A stretch of DNA of 64,000 nucleotides from Timema cristinae (lineage: Eukaryota; Arthropoda; Insecta; Phasmatodea; Timematidae): contig JBCFYV010011135.1 in the NCBI GenBank assembly GCA_039000515.1, positions 32,083,876 to 32,147,875 on the forward strand, read 5' to 3'. Shown piece after piece: positions 1 to 10,714 of this stretch (position 1 is its first letter; each line of letters begins with the position of its first letter). The notes beneath the pieces were generated by a model. That model searched no databases, was not told the DNA's origin, and worked only from the letters and a program-made list of their open reading frames with translations. The position numbers and the translations under genes are program-made.

Positions 1-376
1 AGAAATTTCTTTGTGGTTATATAATCAGTCGGTTCAGAACATGTACGTTAAGTACCTGGAGGAATTTCTGAAAATTAAACGTTCTCCAAGTTATTTGAAG
101 TTTAAGAGCAGGTAATGTTTAAAGTCTCATAATAAATGGTGCATTTCATAGAGGGTTTATACCCCTCCACATTACCATCACTCCTTTCAACCATGCCGGG
201 TACACAATTCTAGATCTTCTAACGGGAACTTCTCTCTGAAAGTTGGTACGCCTGTAGAATGTCTCCAGTCTTTCACAGCCCACAGGTGTTTCGTTCCTTG
301 ACGTGTTGTCGGCTGTCTGGCGAGAAGTTGGACCTGTCTTTACTAATTGAATACTCCTGTTTTGTTTCTCTCTGGC
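1..376. other. Unassigned sequence; possible SINE-C tail at the edge
   Basis: No gene is seen. The first 60 bases (ATATAATCAGTCGGTTCAGA, then ACGTTAAGTACCT) resemble the tail of the SINE-C copy ending near 31995 and a fragment near 54935-54975, so an element may run in from outside the window. The rest shows nothing I recognise. Confidence 0.3.
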
Positions 377-575
377 TAGATATAGAGGGAGTACTGGGTG
401 ATAGCTGAGAGTAGGTCCTCTAGTAGACTGTATGACCAGATATTGAGGGAGTACTGGGTGATAGCTGAGAGTAGATCCTCTAGTAACTGACTGTATTACT
501 AGATATAGAGGGAGTACTGGGTGATAGCTGAGAGTAGGTCCTCTAGTAGACTGACTGTATTACTAGATATAGATT
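377..575. repeat. 64-bp minisatellite, about 3 units
   Basis: The units begin TAGATATAGAGGGAGTACTG at 377, about 436 and 500, with a fourth partial start at 564. Lengths are about 59, 64 and 64 bp; the first unit lacks a GACT duplication. The array abuts the TIR element that starts at 578. Confidence 0.85.
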
Positions 576-577
576 TA

Positions 578-1259
578 GTCCAGGCAAAATAGCGGAAAAA
601 CATTCATTTCTTAAAATAAATTAACCATCCACCTTCTCAACGTGATAATTAGTAGAAACAACATAGAAATTTAATGTATATACTTTGTACTAAATCGGTT
701 TGTAGCTATCAAGTAAAAAAATTAATCAAAGTGCCGAAAACTGGTATTTTCACTTTTAAGATGTCAATTTTTTTTTAACAAAAAATAGCCCGTGATAGTG
801 CTTAAAAAGACGAAAAAATGATCCATGGTTGATGGTAATCGGCTCATAAAATTTTTCAATAAAAAATCTAAACCGTGAAAAATGGTAATTGACATTTAAT
901 TACAGGGGTTGTAATTGTAGTACGAACTTGATTACGAGCTTAAATTGTAGCTCATGTTGGTTATTAACTACAAAAAAAATTTCGTACAAAAATAATCATA
1001 AGTGTTTGCGGAAATCGTGAGTAACTAAAAACAGGTGTTCTCTAAAAACGTCTTGGAAGCGGTCAATAATGACCATAGAGTGATTTTCGAAGAAAAAAAA
1101 AAATCACAGCTTAACAGTGAAAATACCATTTTTCGGCACATTTATTAATTTTTTTAAAACGTAAAAGCTACAAGCCGATTTTGTCCAAAGTGTATACATT
1201 AAATTTATACGATTTTTCTTCTAATTATCACGTTGAGAAAAATACTATCTTATCTGGAC
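578..1259. mobile_element. Non-autonomous TIR DNA transposon, 682 bp, TA flanks
   Basis: The left end (TTTAGTCCAGGC) and right end (ATCTGGACTAAT) are inverted. The arms stay alignable for more than 100 bp: CTCAACGTGATAATTAG at about 638 is mirrored at about 1220, and GTGCCGAAAA near 730 mirrors TTTTTCGGCAC near 1130. TA lies on both sides (576-577 and 1260-1261), as expected of a Tc1/mariner-type insertion. There is no transposase frame. The centre is A/T-rich. Confidence 0.7.
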
Positions 1260-1310
1260 TAATGAGAGTTGACCCGCTTGAGAACGCACTGTTTGAAGAA
1301 TAAGGTTCTA

Positions 1311-2059
1311 CAGTAGCCCCATTGCTTCTTTGGTGCTGACTGACAGCTCACAGCTCACTTCTGACAGTCAACATTTAGGTATATACAGTAGCCCCGTGGC
1401 TTCTTTGGTGCTGACTGACAGCTCACAGCTCACTTCTGACAGTCAACATTTAGGTATATACAGTAGCCCCGTGGCTTCTTTGGTGCTGACTGACAGCTCA
1501 CAGCTCACTTCTGACAGTCAACATTTAGGTATATACAGTAGCCCCGTGGCTTCTTTGGTGCTGACTGACAGCTCACAGCTGACTTCTGACAGTCAACATT
1601 TAGGTATATACAGTAGCCCCGTGGCTTCTTTGGTGCTGACTGACAGCTCACAGCTCACTTCTGACAGTCAACATTTAGGTATATACAGTAGCCCCGTGGC
1701 TTCTTTGGTGCTGACTGACAGCTCACAGCTCACTTCTGACAGTCAACATTTAGGTATATACAGTAGCCCCGTGGCTTCTTTGGTGCTGACTGACAGCCTA
1801 CAGCTCACTTCTGACAGTCAACATTTAGGTATATACAGTAGCCCCGTGGCTTCTTTGGTGCTGACTGACAGCTCACAGCTGACTTCTGACAGTCAACATT
1901 TAGGTATATACAGTAGCCCCGTGGCTTCTTTGGTGCTGACTGACAGCTCACAGCTCACTTCTGAAGTCAACATTTAGGTATATACAGTAGCCCCGTGGCT
2001 TCTTTGGTGCTGACTGACAGCTCACAGCTCACTTCTGACAGTCAACATTTAGGTATATA
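1311..2059. repeat. 75-bp minisatellite, 10 units, made from a MITE-M arm
   Basis: The units start with CAGTAGCCCC at 1311, 1386, 1461, 1536, 1611, 1686, 1761, 1836, 1911 and 1985. Unit 9 has lost one base, so the spacing there is 74. Units are nearly identical. Because 75 is divisible by three, the array reads as an open frame of about 215 codons with a 25-residue period (VLTDSSQLTSDSQHLGIYSS plus PVASL). No coding role is supported. Confidence 0.95.
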
Positions 2060-2197
2060 CCTAAATGTTGACTGTCAGAAGTGACAGCTGCTAAACACAT
2101 GTTTTGCAGATCATATGGTTCGGCGTAGGGATACATAATTTGGTCTGGTAACTTTTTAAAGCTGTCAGTCAGCACCAAAGAAGCCACGAGGTTACTG
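1311..2197 (-). mobile_element. MITE-M copy 1, enlarged by tandem copies of one arm
   Basis: TA flanks both ends (1309-1310 and 2198-2199). The left TIR CAGTAGCCCCATTGCTTC is answered by ...AAGCCACGAGGTTACTG on the right. Positions 2060-2197 hold the rest of the element in reverse orientation to the other copies: the loop with GATCATATGGTTCGGCGTAG and the second TIR. The other copies are 213-226 bp. Here the short arm is repeated ten times, giving 887 bp. With no transposase frame, it must be mobilised in trans. Confidence 0.88.
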
Positions 2198-2365
2198 TAC
2201 CTATGCCGATAGGACTATGTATTATAAGAACGGCTGCCTATACACAGATTTTTGTGAGCATTAGGTTTTGAAAGGTCTTTCTCAGTGATCGATTCTTATT
2301 ATATAACAGTACTCGTGCAGAGGAAAGAGATCTTAGAACGAACTCCCCCCATGAACATTAATATC

Positions 2366-2618
2366 GACTTCTGTGTTAGTAGGTCCGGGGTTCAATCCTC
2401 GGTCCCGGCACAGATTTATCTGATTACCAAACCCTTCCTTCACCTCTGACAAGACATCTTGTGAATGTGGGGAATGCCAGGCCTCCACCGTGGTTCGGAT
2501 CCCACGTTAAACTGTAGGTCCTCCATTTCATCTCACAATCACCCTACCATTACACATTAGTGTAAGTGCGTATAACCCGAACGGGTAGTAAGACGCGGTG
2601 CTAATAATAATAATAATT
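2366..2618 (+). mobile_element. SINE-A, 5'-truncated head
   Basis: It starts within the head at GACTTCTGTG. The B box GGGGTTCAATCC is intact, the body carries the short GACAAGACATCTTGTGAATG form, and it ends in the ACCCGAACGGGTAGTAAGACG tail followed by (TAA)n. Confidence 0.92.
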
Positions 2619-3310
2619 AATAATCGATGGTGTACTTGGAACGTTCCTGTTGGGGTAAATACTCCAACCCTTTCAGACGAGGGTTGTACGCATGCGCGCA
2701 CATTTAACTGAGGTCCTTTGAGCTCTCTAGAAATAGTAACCGCCCTCCATATCAACAAATGAGGGTGGAGAGGGGTTTACAATATTTTTGTTTCGAGGGG
2801 GAAAAAAAGTGGTATTTAAAAAAATATATATATATATACCGTGGCGCCATCTTTTATGGTTTTAAAAATAGGTGATGTTATGGTAATAGGGAGGGAGGGG
2901 GGTTCGTAATACTGTTTTTTTTTACGAGCTCTTTTAATGTTCTTACTTTCAACAGCTTCTTGTATTTCTCCTCCTTTTTTTTGACTTAACGAGTTCTTGC
3001 CATTTTAATAATAATCTTACCCTCTCACCTCCTTCCCATCCTCCAAGTCGTTTGGTCAGCACGATTCACTGTTTCGTAGGGGTGGTTTTGGTTTTGGTGG
3101 TGGTGGTGGACAGTTCCCATTATTTCGCACACAGGGTGGTTATAATTATAAGATACACCCTCGGGCCTACAGGCACATGTACAATGTTGCAAGAGTTATT
3201 TTTCAGGCTCTCGGGCAATTAAATGCCAACATCCGTCAAACTTTTAATTATAATATTTTGACGATCACAATACATCCTCTCTCCGAGGTTTGACGATAGA
3301 ATACACAGAT
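2619..3310. other. No gene seen; low-complexity AT sequence
   Basis: This holds AT runs (about 2820-2840), a TGG repeat near 3086-3110 and T-rich tracts. An NRF-1-like ACGCATGCGCGCA lies just before it at about 2690, inside otherwise unremarkable sequence. No element or frame is recognised. Confidence 0.5.
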
Positions 3311-3325
3311 ATCTATCTATATATC

Positions 3326-3357
<32 letters not shown>
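3311..3357. repeat. (AT)n/(AC)n microsatellite
   Basis: ATCTATAT repeats pass into an AC dinucleotide run that abuts the left TIR of MITE-M copy 2. The run may have grown at the insertion point, because TA is missing on this side. Confidence 0.85.
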
Positions 3358-3577
3358 GTAGCCCCATGACTTCTTTGGTGCTGACTGACAGCGAGAAGCT
3401 TTGAAAAGTTACCAGACCAAATTATGTATCCCTACGCCGAACCATATGATCTGCAAAAACATGTGTCTAGCAGCTATCACTTCTGACAGTCTAACATTTA
3501 GGTATATACCTAGATGTTGGGTGTCAGAATTCAGGTGTTAGCTGTCAGTCAGCACCAAAGAAGCCACGGGGCTACTG
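3356..3577 (+). mobile_element. MITE-M copy 2
   Basis: It runs from CAGTAGCCCCATGACTTC to GGGGCTACTG, followed by TA. Internal marks are AGTTACCAGACCAAATTATG and CCGAACCATATGATCTGC, then the self-complementary centre TTTAGGTATATACCTA. At 222 bp it is close to the unexpanded family length. Confidence 0.9.
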
Positions 3578-3908
3578 TATACATATATATATATATGTAG
3601 AGATGTAGAGAGGTAGAGAGCTGCTTGCTGGTGGTCCCAAGTGGTCTCACTGAGAGCGCTCCTACGTGGGAAGTCTGTGCTCTGCAAACACCGCTCCTAT
3701 ATACAGGTGTGGTAGTTCCCTTGCTCTAGCTAGCTACACTAAACCTCTCTCTCCCCTCAAACTGCACCCATTGACCTTTACAAGCAGCATACTTTCTAAA
3801 CCTTTGCACGTTAATATTCTACACCCAGTCAATGTTGTAACGACAATACTTACTCACTTTATGGCATCGGGAAATGTTCATAGCCACACCTATAGAATTA
3901 CGACATGT
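3578..3908. other. No recognised gene
   Basis: A 100-codon frame (3666-3968) runs into the adjacent 47-bp minisatellite and has no recognisable domain, so I do not call it. The sequence is C/T-rich without a clear repeat. Confidence 0.45.
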
Positions 3909-4095
3909 ACCCCCTATCTTGAGCTAGTTCTATCCAGTCCACCTCATTACACCCTATCTCTATCTTGAGCTAGTTCTATCCAGTCCACCTCATTACACCC
4001 TATTCCTATCTTGAGCTAGTTCTATCCAGTCCACCTTATTACACCCTATCCCCATCTTGAGCTAGTTCTATCCAGTCCACCTCACTACACCCTAT
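3909..4095. repeat. 47-bp minisatellite, about 4 units
   Basis: The unit reads CTATCTTGAGCTAGTTCTAT, then CCAGTCCACCTCATTACACC. It is the same family as the arrays at 18461-18968 and 58424-58507. It ends against a LINE remnant on the minus strand. Confidence 0.93.
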
Positions 4096-4097
4096 AT

Positions 4098-4290
4098 ATT
4101 TCAGGTCCATTCTAATGATCCACCCATACGCGTCTGGGTCTTCCCAACAGTCTATTCCTATTGGGTTTGCTAGTCAGTACCTTGAGCAATGTTCTAGAAT
4201 CTCCCACTCGCACTACATGTCCTGCCCACCGTAATCCACGAGATCTGATAACTTTTAACAGTATCTTGTAATGAGCACAGGGTATTTAGC
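4098..4290 (-). pseudogene. Non-LTR retrotransposon ORF2 C-terminal fragment
   Basis: The minus strand between about 4275 and 4100 reads KILLKVIRSRGLRWAGHVVR followed by VGDSRTLLKVL and GRPRRVWVDH, then an in-frame stop. The 'RLRWAGHV...GRPR..W.D' block is a familiar C-terminal segment downstream of the reverse transcriptase domain in many arthropod LINEs. The RT core itself is absent. It is a dead 5'-truncated fragment. Confidence 0.75.
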
Positions 4291-4519
4291 TCATCACTAT
4301 CTAATCTCCCAAGCTTCTTAATAGAGCCTTTGATCAGAGGAAAGACCCCGAGTTAAATGTTGGTTTCATGCGCTCAAGACTAGAATCAGTCGACCCCTTC
4401 TTTGGTCCATTCGGTAAAATAATTACAGCTTGCCACCATCTTGTAGAGTAAGAAGGAACATAACCTGGCCTAATACACCCTTTACCAATCTTTTCTGGGC
4501 CAGGACGTAGCTCATCTTC
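4291..4519. other. No recognised feature
   Basis: Sequence between the LINE fragment and the foldback element. Part may be an upstream, decayed piece of the same LINE, but I cannot read a convincing frame. Confidence 0.35.
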
Positions 4520-4523
4520 TTAA

Positions 4524-4909
4524 GGCGGGGTGCTAGTGAGCGCGAGTTTAGGGCAGTATTTTTGCTGTTTTTATAGCACAAACATCTTTTGGCCAAAATG
4601 AATCAAATATTTCTTCTATAGAAACATAGAGTTTAGTTTTCTGCACATGCTAATCTCAACAGTTGTTGAATATCTGTCATGAGCATGGCGGCATTTGATG
4701 ACAAACTTTTCTCTTTATTTAAAAAGTTTGTCACCGAATGCTGCCATGCTATTGACAGATATTCAACAACTGTTGATATTAGCATGTGCAGAAAACTAAA
4801 CTCTTATGTTTCTATAGCAGAAATATTTGATTTATTTTGGCCAAAAAATGTTTGTGCTATAAAAACTGCAAAATTAATGCACTAAACTCGCGCTCACTAG
4901 TACTCCACC
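4524..4909. mobile_element. MITE-F copy 1, foldback element with TTAA flanks
   Basis: TTAA lies immediately outside both ends (4520-4523 and 4910-4913). The ends are GGCGGGGTGCTAGTGAGCGC and its near-complement GCGCTCACTAGTACTCCACC. Pairing continues through CAACAGTTGTTGAATATCTG to GACAAACTTTT, so almost the whole 386 bp forms one hairpin. TTAA duplication is the piggyBac-type signature; no transposase is present. A 68-codon frame inside (4679-4885) crosses the hairpin and is not a gene. Confidence 0.85.
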
Positions 4910-4975
4910 TTAAGGTAATATACGAGCGTTCGTCATATCAGACCCAACTCAGCTCACGCGAGGTTTGGGAGTAAA

Positions 4976-4977
<2 letters not shown>

Positions 4978-5018
<41 letters not shown>

Positions 5019-5283
5019 GCACCGCGTCTTACTACCCATTCGGGTTACACGCACTTACGCTAATGTGTAATGGTAGGGAGATTGTGAGATGAAATGGAGG
5101 ACCTACAGTTTAACGTGAGATCCGAACCACGGTGGAGGCCTGGCATTCCCCACATTCACAAGCTGTCTTGTCAGAGGTGAAGGAAGGGTTTGGTAATCAG
5201 ATAAATCTCTGCCGGGACCGAGGATTGAACCCCGGTCGCCAGCACAGAAGTCAGACACCTTACCCCTAGACCACCAGGTCTCC
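4978..5283 (-). mobile_element. SINE-A, near full length
   Basis: It reads on the minus strand from the head CCTGGTGGTCTAGGGGTAAG near 5280 to the tail. The (ATT)n run at 4978-5018 is its 3' repeat. It carries the short body form (GACAAGACAGCTTGTGAATG on the minus strand). Confidence 0.93.
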
Positions 5284-5886
5284 TTGGGGAGTAAAAGGGA
5301 AAGGAAAAGACAAGAAATGTGTGCAGTACATTCGTATTTGAATGATTACTCGAAATTTCCCGCGGTGACGATGGGGGACAAAGCGACAAAGTTTCTTGTT
5401 AATAACTACAGTATGTCCCTGTTATGACAGAATGAAGATTTGTGAACAGTGCTTATCTGTGAAGACATTCTAAAAAGTCAGAAAATGGCCTTTTCAATGC
5501 AGTTTTTATCCAAGTATTGTTTAATATTTCAAAAATGTTCTGCATTAGGAACGTCTCTTAACTCTTTAACTTCATTAATGTTCAGTCAGAAATGATCCAA
5601 TAGTGTTGTAGTGCAATAGTGTTGATATGAAGTTACTATTTATAGCCGACTGTACCACAGAGTTTGATGGGCATGTGATGCACGCTCTTAATGGCTTCCT
5701 TCTCTTTTCTACTCAGTCTGACAAACTTTTTGCCCTAAAATCGATATTAAGAAACACCGGGATGGCAAATCTTTGCCACTTCTTTGGCACGCGAACACTG
5801 TTTGGGTTGCACGCCGACATGAAATAAAAAAATAAAAAAAAAACTTTTCTCAACGCGTTATCATTTTTTGAATTCTCTAATAATTC
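5284..5886 (+). other. Unrecognised 66-codon frame with an A-rich end
   Basis: An open frame at 5627-5827 (begins MKLLFIADCTTEFDGHV) ends directly before AATAAAAAAATAAAAAAAAA. This could be the 3' end of a retroposed transcript or chance. No domain is recognised, there is no splice context, and base composition matches the surroundings. I treat it as unassigned. Confidence 0.2.
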
Positions 5887-6070
5887 ACCCGCTTCGGTGG
5901 CCGCGTGGTCTAACGCGCTACCCTGGTTGTAGACTATACCACCGATGACTGAAAGATCGAGGTTCGAATCTCAGTTGGGTATATTAAGTTTTTTTTCCTT
6001 TCAAAAGTGGTGCTTCACTCTCCTTATCGACGCAAATGCGGGTACACTTTCTATGAATACGACACACACT
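5887..6070 (+). mobile_element. SINE-B, head and part of body
   Basis: The head CTTCGGTGGCCGCGTGGTCT and B box GAGGTTCGAATCTC are clear, followed by the body mark CGCAAATGCGGGTACACTTT. The common tail is missing, so the copy is 3'-truncated or diverged. Confidence 0.85.
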
Positions 6071-6289
6071 TATAGTTAATCTACAATAGGACTGTAGTTG
6101 AGTGACATCCAACAAATGGTTCTTCATTGCAAATATCGGCTGGAAGTCTTATTAGATTTTTTTTAAATATAGCATTACTAAAAAACACTCCATGCGAGTC
6201 AGCTTATATACCGCCTTAAAGCTTCAGTCTTTTGTTGAAAATAGTGCCAACATTTGTGGATAGAGGGTGTCATATGCTTAGCACAATGA

Positions 6290-6439
6290 ACCCTCTGGGC
6301 GTTGATCTGTTTTCTAGACCGTAACCTTCACTTCAAGTAGTTTCTCATTGGTCCTCAAAAGGTTGAGTCTAACCTAATTACAGACTACACTGCTTCACAG
6401 AAAGATCTGGAAACTCCAGGGATCGAATCCCGGACTTGT
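6290..6439 (-). mobile_element. SINE-D body and B box, host of the giant 31-bp array
   Basis: On the minus strand the B box is GGGATTCGATCCC (plus strand 6419-6431), followed by CTGTGAAGCAGTGTAGTCTG and a body that aligns with the SINE-D copy at 61925-62107 (shared TGTGAAGCAGTGT.GTCTGTA, then CAA...GA.GACCAAATGA). The A-box half of the head continues directly into the 31-bp array on the right. Confidence 0.75.
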
Positions 6440-9400
6440 AGGTCTGTAACCAGGCACTAATGACCACAGTAGATCTGTAACCAGGCACTAAATACCACAG
6501 TAGGTCTGTAACCAGGCACTAATGACCACAGTAGATCTGTAACCAGGCACTAATGACCACAGTAGGTCTGTAACCAGGCACTAATGACCACAGTAGATCT
6601 GTAACCAGGCACTAATGACCACAGTATATCTGTAACCAGGCACTAATGACCACAGTAGATCTGTAACCAGGCGCTAATGACCACAGTATATCTGTAACCA
6701 GGCACTAAATACCACAGTATGTCTGTAACCAGGTACTAATGACCACAGTAGATCTGTAACCAGGTACTAATGACCACAGTAGGTCTGTAACCAGGCACTA
6801 ATGACCACAGTAGATCTGTAACCAGGCGCTAATGACCACAGTAGATCTGTAACCAGGCACTAATGACCACAGTAGATCTGTAACCAGGCGCTAATGACCA
6901 CAGTATATCTGTAACCAGGCACTAAATACCACAGTATGTCTGTAACCAGGTACTAATGACCACAGTAGATCTGTAACCAGGTACTAATGACCACAGTAGA
7001 TCTGTAACCAGGCACTAATGACCACAGTAGATCTGTAACCAGGCACTAATGACCACAGTAGATCTGTAACCAGGCACTAATGACCACAGTATATCTGTAA
7101 CCAGGCACTAATGACCACAGTAGATCTGTAACCAGGCACTAAATACCACAGTAGATCTGTAACCAGGCACTAATGACCACAGTAGGTCTGTAACCAGGCA
7201 CTAATGACCACAGTAGGTCTGTAACCAGGTACTAATGACCACAGTAGGTCTGTAACCAGGTACTAATGACCACAGTAGATCTGTAACCAGGCACTAATGA
7301 CCACAGTAGATCTGTAACCAGGCACTAATGACCACAGTATATCTGTAACCAGGCACTAATGACCACAGTAGATCTGTAACCTGGCGCTAATGACCACAGT
7401 ATATCTGTAACCAGGCACTAATGACCACAGTAGATCTGTAACCAGGCACTAATGACCACAATAGATCTGTAACCAGGCACTAATGACCACAGTATATCTG
7501 TAACCAGGCACTAATGACCACAGTAGATCTGTAACCAGGCACTAATGACCACAGTAGATCTGTAACCAGGCACTAATGACCACAGTAGATCTGTAACCAG
7601 GCACTAATGACCACAGTAGATCTGTAACCAGGCACTAATGACCACAGTAGGTCTGTAACCAGGCACTAAATACTACAGTAGATCTGTAACCAGGTACTAA
7701 TGACCACAGTAGGTTTGTAACCAGGCACTAAATACTACAGTAGATCTGTAACCAGGCACTAATGACCACAATAGATCTGTAACCAGGCACTAATGACCAC
7801 AGTAGATCTGTAACCAGGCACTAATGACCACAGTAGATCTGTAACCAGGCACTAATGACCACAGTAGATCTGTAACCACGCACTAATGACCACAATAGAT
7901 CTGTAACCAGGCACTAATGACCACAGTAGATCTGTAACCAGGCACTAATGACCACAGTAGATCTGTAACCAGGCACTAAATACCACAGTATGTCTGTAAC
8001 CAGGCACTAATGACCACAGTAGATCTGTAACCAGGCACTAAATACCACAGTATGTCTGTAACCAGGCACTAATGACCACAGTAGATCTGTAACCAGGCAC
8101 TAATGACCACAGTAGGTCTGTAACCAGGCACTAAATACACAGTAGATCTGTAACCAGGCACTAATGACCACAGTAGATCTGTAACCAGGCACTAAATACC
8201 ACAGTAGATCTGTAACCAGGCACTAATGACCACAATAGATCTGTAACCAGGCACTAATGACCACAATAGATCTGTAACCAGGCACTAATGACCACAGTAG
8301 ATCTGTAACCAGGCACTAATGACCACAATAGATCTGTAACCAGGCACTAATGACCACAGTAGATCTGTAACCAGGCACTAATGACCACAGTAGATCTGTA
8401 ACCAGGCACTAATGACCACAGTAGATCTGTAACCAGGCACTAATGACCACAGTAGATCTGTAACCAGGCACTAATGACCACAGTAGATCTGTAACCAGGC
8501 ACTAATGACCACAGTAGATCTGTAACCAGGCACTAATGACCACAGTATGTCTGTAACCAGGCACTAATGACCACAGTAGATCTGTAACCAGGCACTAATG
8601 ACCACAGTAGGTCTGTAACCAGGCACTAAATACCACAGTAGATCTGTAACCAGGCACTAATGACCACAGTAGATCTGTAACCAGCACTAATGACCACAGT
8701 AGATCTGTAACCAGGCACTAATGACCACAGTAGATCTGTAACCAGGCACTAATGACCACAGTAGATCTGTAACCAGGCACTAATGACCACAGTAGATCTG
8801 TAACCAGGCACTAATGACCACAGTATATCTGTAACCAGGCACTAATGACCGCAGTATATCTGTAACCAGGCACTAATGACCACAGTATATCTGTAACCAG
8901 GCACTAATGACCACAGTATATCTGTAACCAGGCACTAATGACCACAGTATATCTGTAACCAGGCACTAATGACCACAGTAGATCTGTAACCAGGCGCTAA
9001 TGACCACAGTAGATCTGTAACCAGGCGCTAATGACCACAGTAGATCTGTAACCAGGCGCTAATGACCACAGTAGATCTGTAACCAGGCGCTAATGACCAC
9101 AGTAGATCTGTAACCAGGCACTAATGACCACAGTAGATCTGTAACCAGGCACTAATGACCACAGTAGATCTGTAACCAGGCACTAATGACCACAGTAGAT
9201 CTGTAACCAGGCACTAATGACCACAGTAGATCTGTAACCAGGCACTAATGACCACAGTAGATCTGTAACCAGGCACTAATGACCACAGTAGATCTGTAAC
9301 CAGGCACTAATGACCACAGTAGATCTGTAACCAGGCACTAATGACCACAGTAGATCTGTAACCAGGCACTAATGACCACAGTAGATCTGTAACCAGGCAC

Positions 9401-10714
9401 TAATGACCACAGTATATCTGTAACCAGGCACTAATGACCACAGTAGATCTGTAACCAGGCACTAATGACCACAGTAGATCTGTAACCAGGCACTAATGAC
9501 CACAGTAGATCTGTAACCAGGCACTAATGACCACAGTAGATCTGTAACCAGGCACTAATGACCACAGTAGATCTGTAACCAGGCACTAATGACCACAGTA
9601 GATCTGTAACCAGGCACTAATGACCACAGTAGATCTGTAACCAGGCACTAATGACCACAGTAGATCTGTAACCAGGCACTAATGACCACAGTAGATCTGT
9701 AACCAGGCACTAATGACCACAGTAGATCTGTAACCAGGCACTAATGACCACAGTAGATCTGTAACCAGGCACTAATGACCACAGTAGATCTGTAACCAGG
9801 CACTAATGACCACAGTAGATCTGTAACCAGGCACTAATGACCACAGTAGATCTGTAACCAGGCACTAATGACCACAGTAGATCTGTAACCAGGCACTAAT
9901 GACCACAGTAGATCTGTAACCAGGCACTAATGACCACAGTAGATCTGTAACCAGGCACTAATGACCACAGTAGATCTGTAACCAGGCACTAATGACCACA
10001 GTATATCTGTAACCAGGCACTAATGACCACAGTATATCTGTAACCAGGCGCTAATGACCACAGTAGATCTGTAACCAGGCGCTAATGACCACAGTAGGTC
10101 TGTAACCAGGCGCTAATGACCACAGTAGGTCTGTAACCAGGCGCTAATGACCACAGTATATCTGTAACCAGGCGCTAATGACCACAGTATATCTGTAACC
10201 AGGCGCTAATGACCACAGTATATCTGTAACCAGGCGCTAATGACCACAGTATATCTGTAACCAGGCGCTAATGACCACAGTAGATCTGTAACCAGGCGCT
10301 AATGACCACAGTAGATCTGTAACCAGGCACTAATGACCACAGTAGATCTGTAACCAGGCACTAATGACCACAGTAGATCTGTAACCAGGCACTAATGACC
10401 ACAGTAGATCTGTAACCAGGCACTAATGACCACAGTATATCTGTAACCAGGCACTAATGACCACAGTATATCTGTAACCAGGCACTAATGACCACAGTAG
10501 ATCTGTAACCAGGCACTAATGACCACAGTATATCTGTAACCAGGCACTAATGACCACAGTAGATCTGTAACCAGGCACTAATGACCACAGTAGATCTGTA
10601 ACCAGGCACTAATGACCACAGTAGATCTGTAACCAGGCACTAACGACCACAGTAGGTCTGTTATCCAGGCACTAATGACCACAGTAGGTCTGTAACCAGG
10701 CACTAATGACCACA
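6440..10714. repeat. 31-bp minisatellite, about 138 units (4.3 kb)
   Basis: The consensus unit is GATCTGTAACCAGGCACTAA followed by TGACCACAGTA. Length divided by period gives about 138. Variant sites recur: GATCT, GGTCT, TATCT or TGTCT at the start; GCAC, GCGC or GTAC in the middle; AATGACC or AAATACC. The left quarter is the most mixed. From about 8650 to 9970 the units are nearly uniform, and GCGC variants cluster at about 8990-9110 and 10040-10320. A 217-bp (7-unit) duplication is visible at 6671 and 6888. On the minus strand each unit contains TGGTCATTAGTGCCTGG, resembling a pol III A box. No unit contains a B box. Confidence 0.97.

Noticed and set aside
1330..1977. 215-codon open frame with 25-residue repeats, possible repetitive secreted protein
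   Set aside because: It is the 75-bp expanded arm of MITE-M, flanked by TA and the remainder of the element; no promoter, signal peptide or unique sequence.
1311..2197. Telomeric or centromeric satellite
   Set aside because: Only ten units, bounded by a single transposon's ends; none of the arrays has a telomere-type motif such as TTAGG runs.
4679..4885. 68-codon frame MSMAAFDDKLFSLF...
   Set aside because: It lies across the hairpin of foldback element MITE-F and is not preserved in the other two copies.
6440..10714. CRISPR-like array of regular 31-bp repeats
   Set aside because: There are no spacers: units join head to tail with only point variants, in a eukaryotic context. It is a minisatellite.
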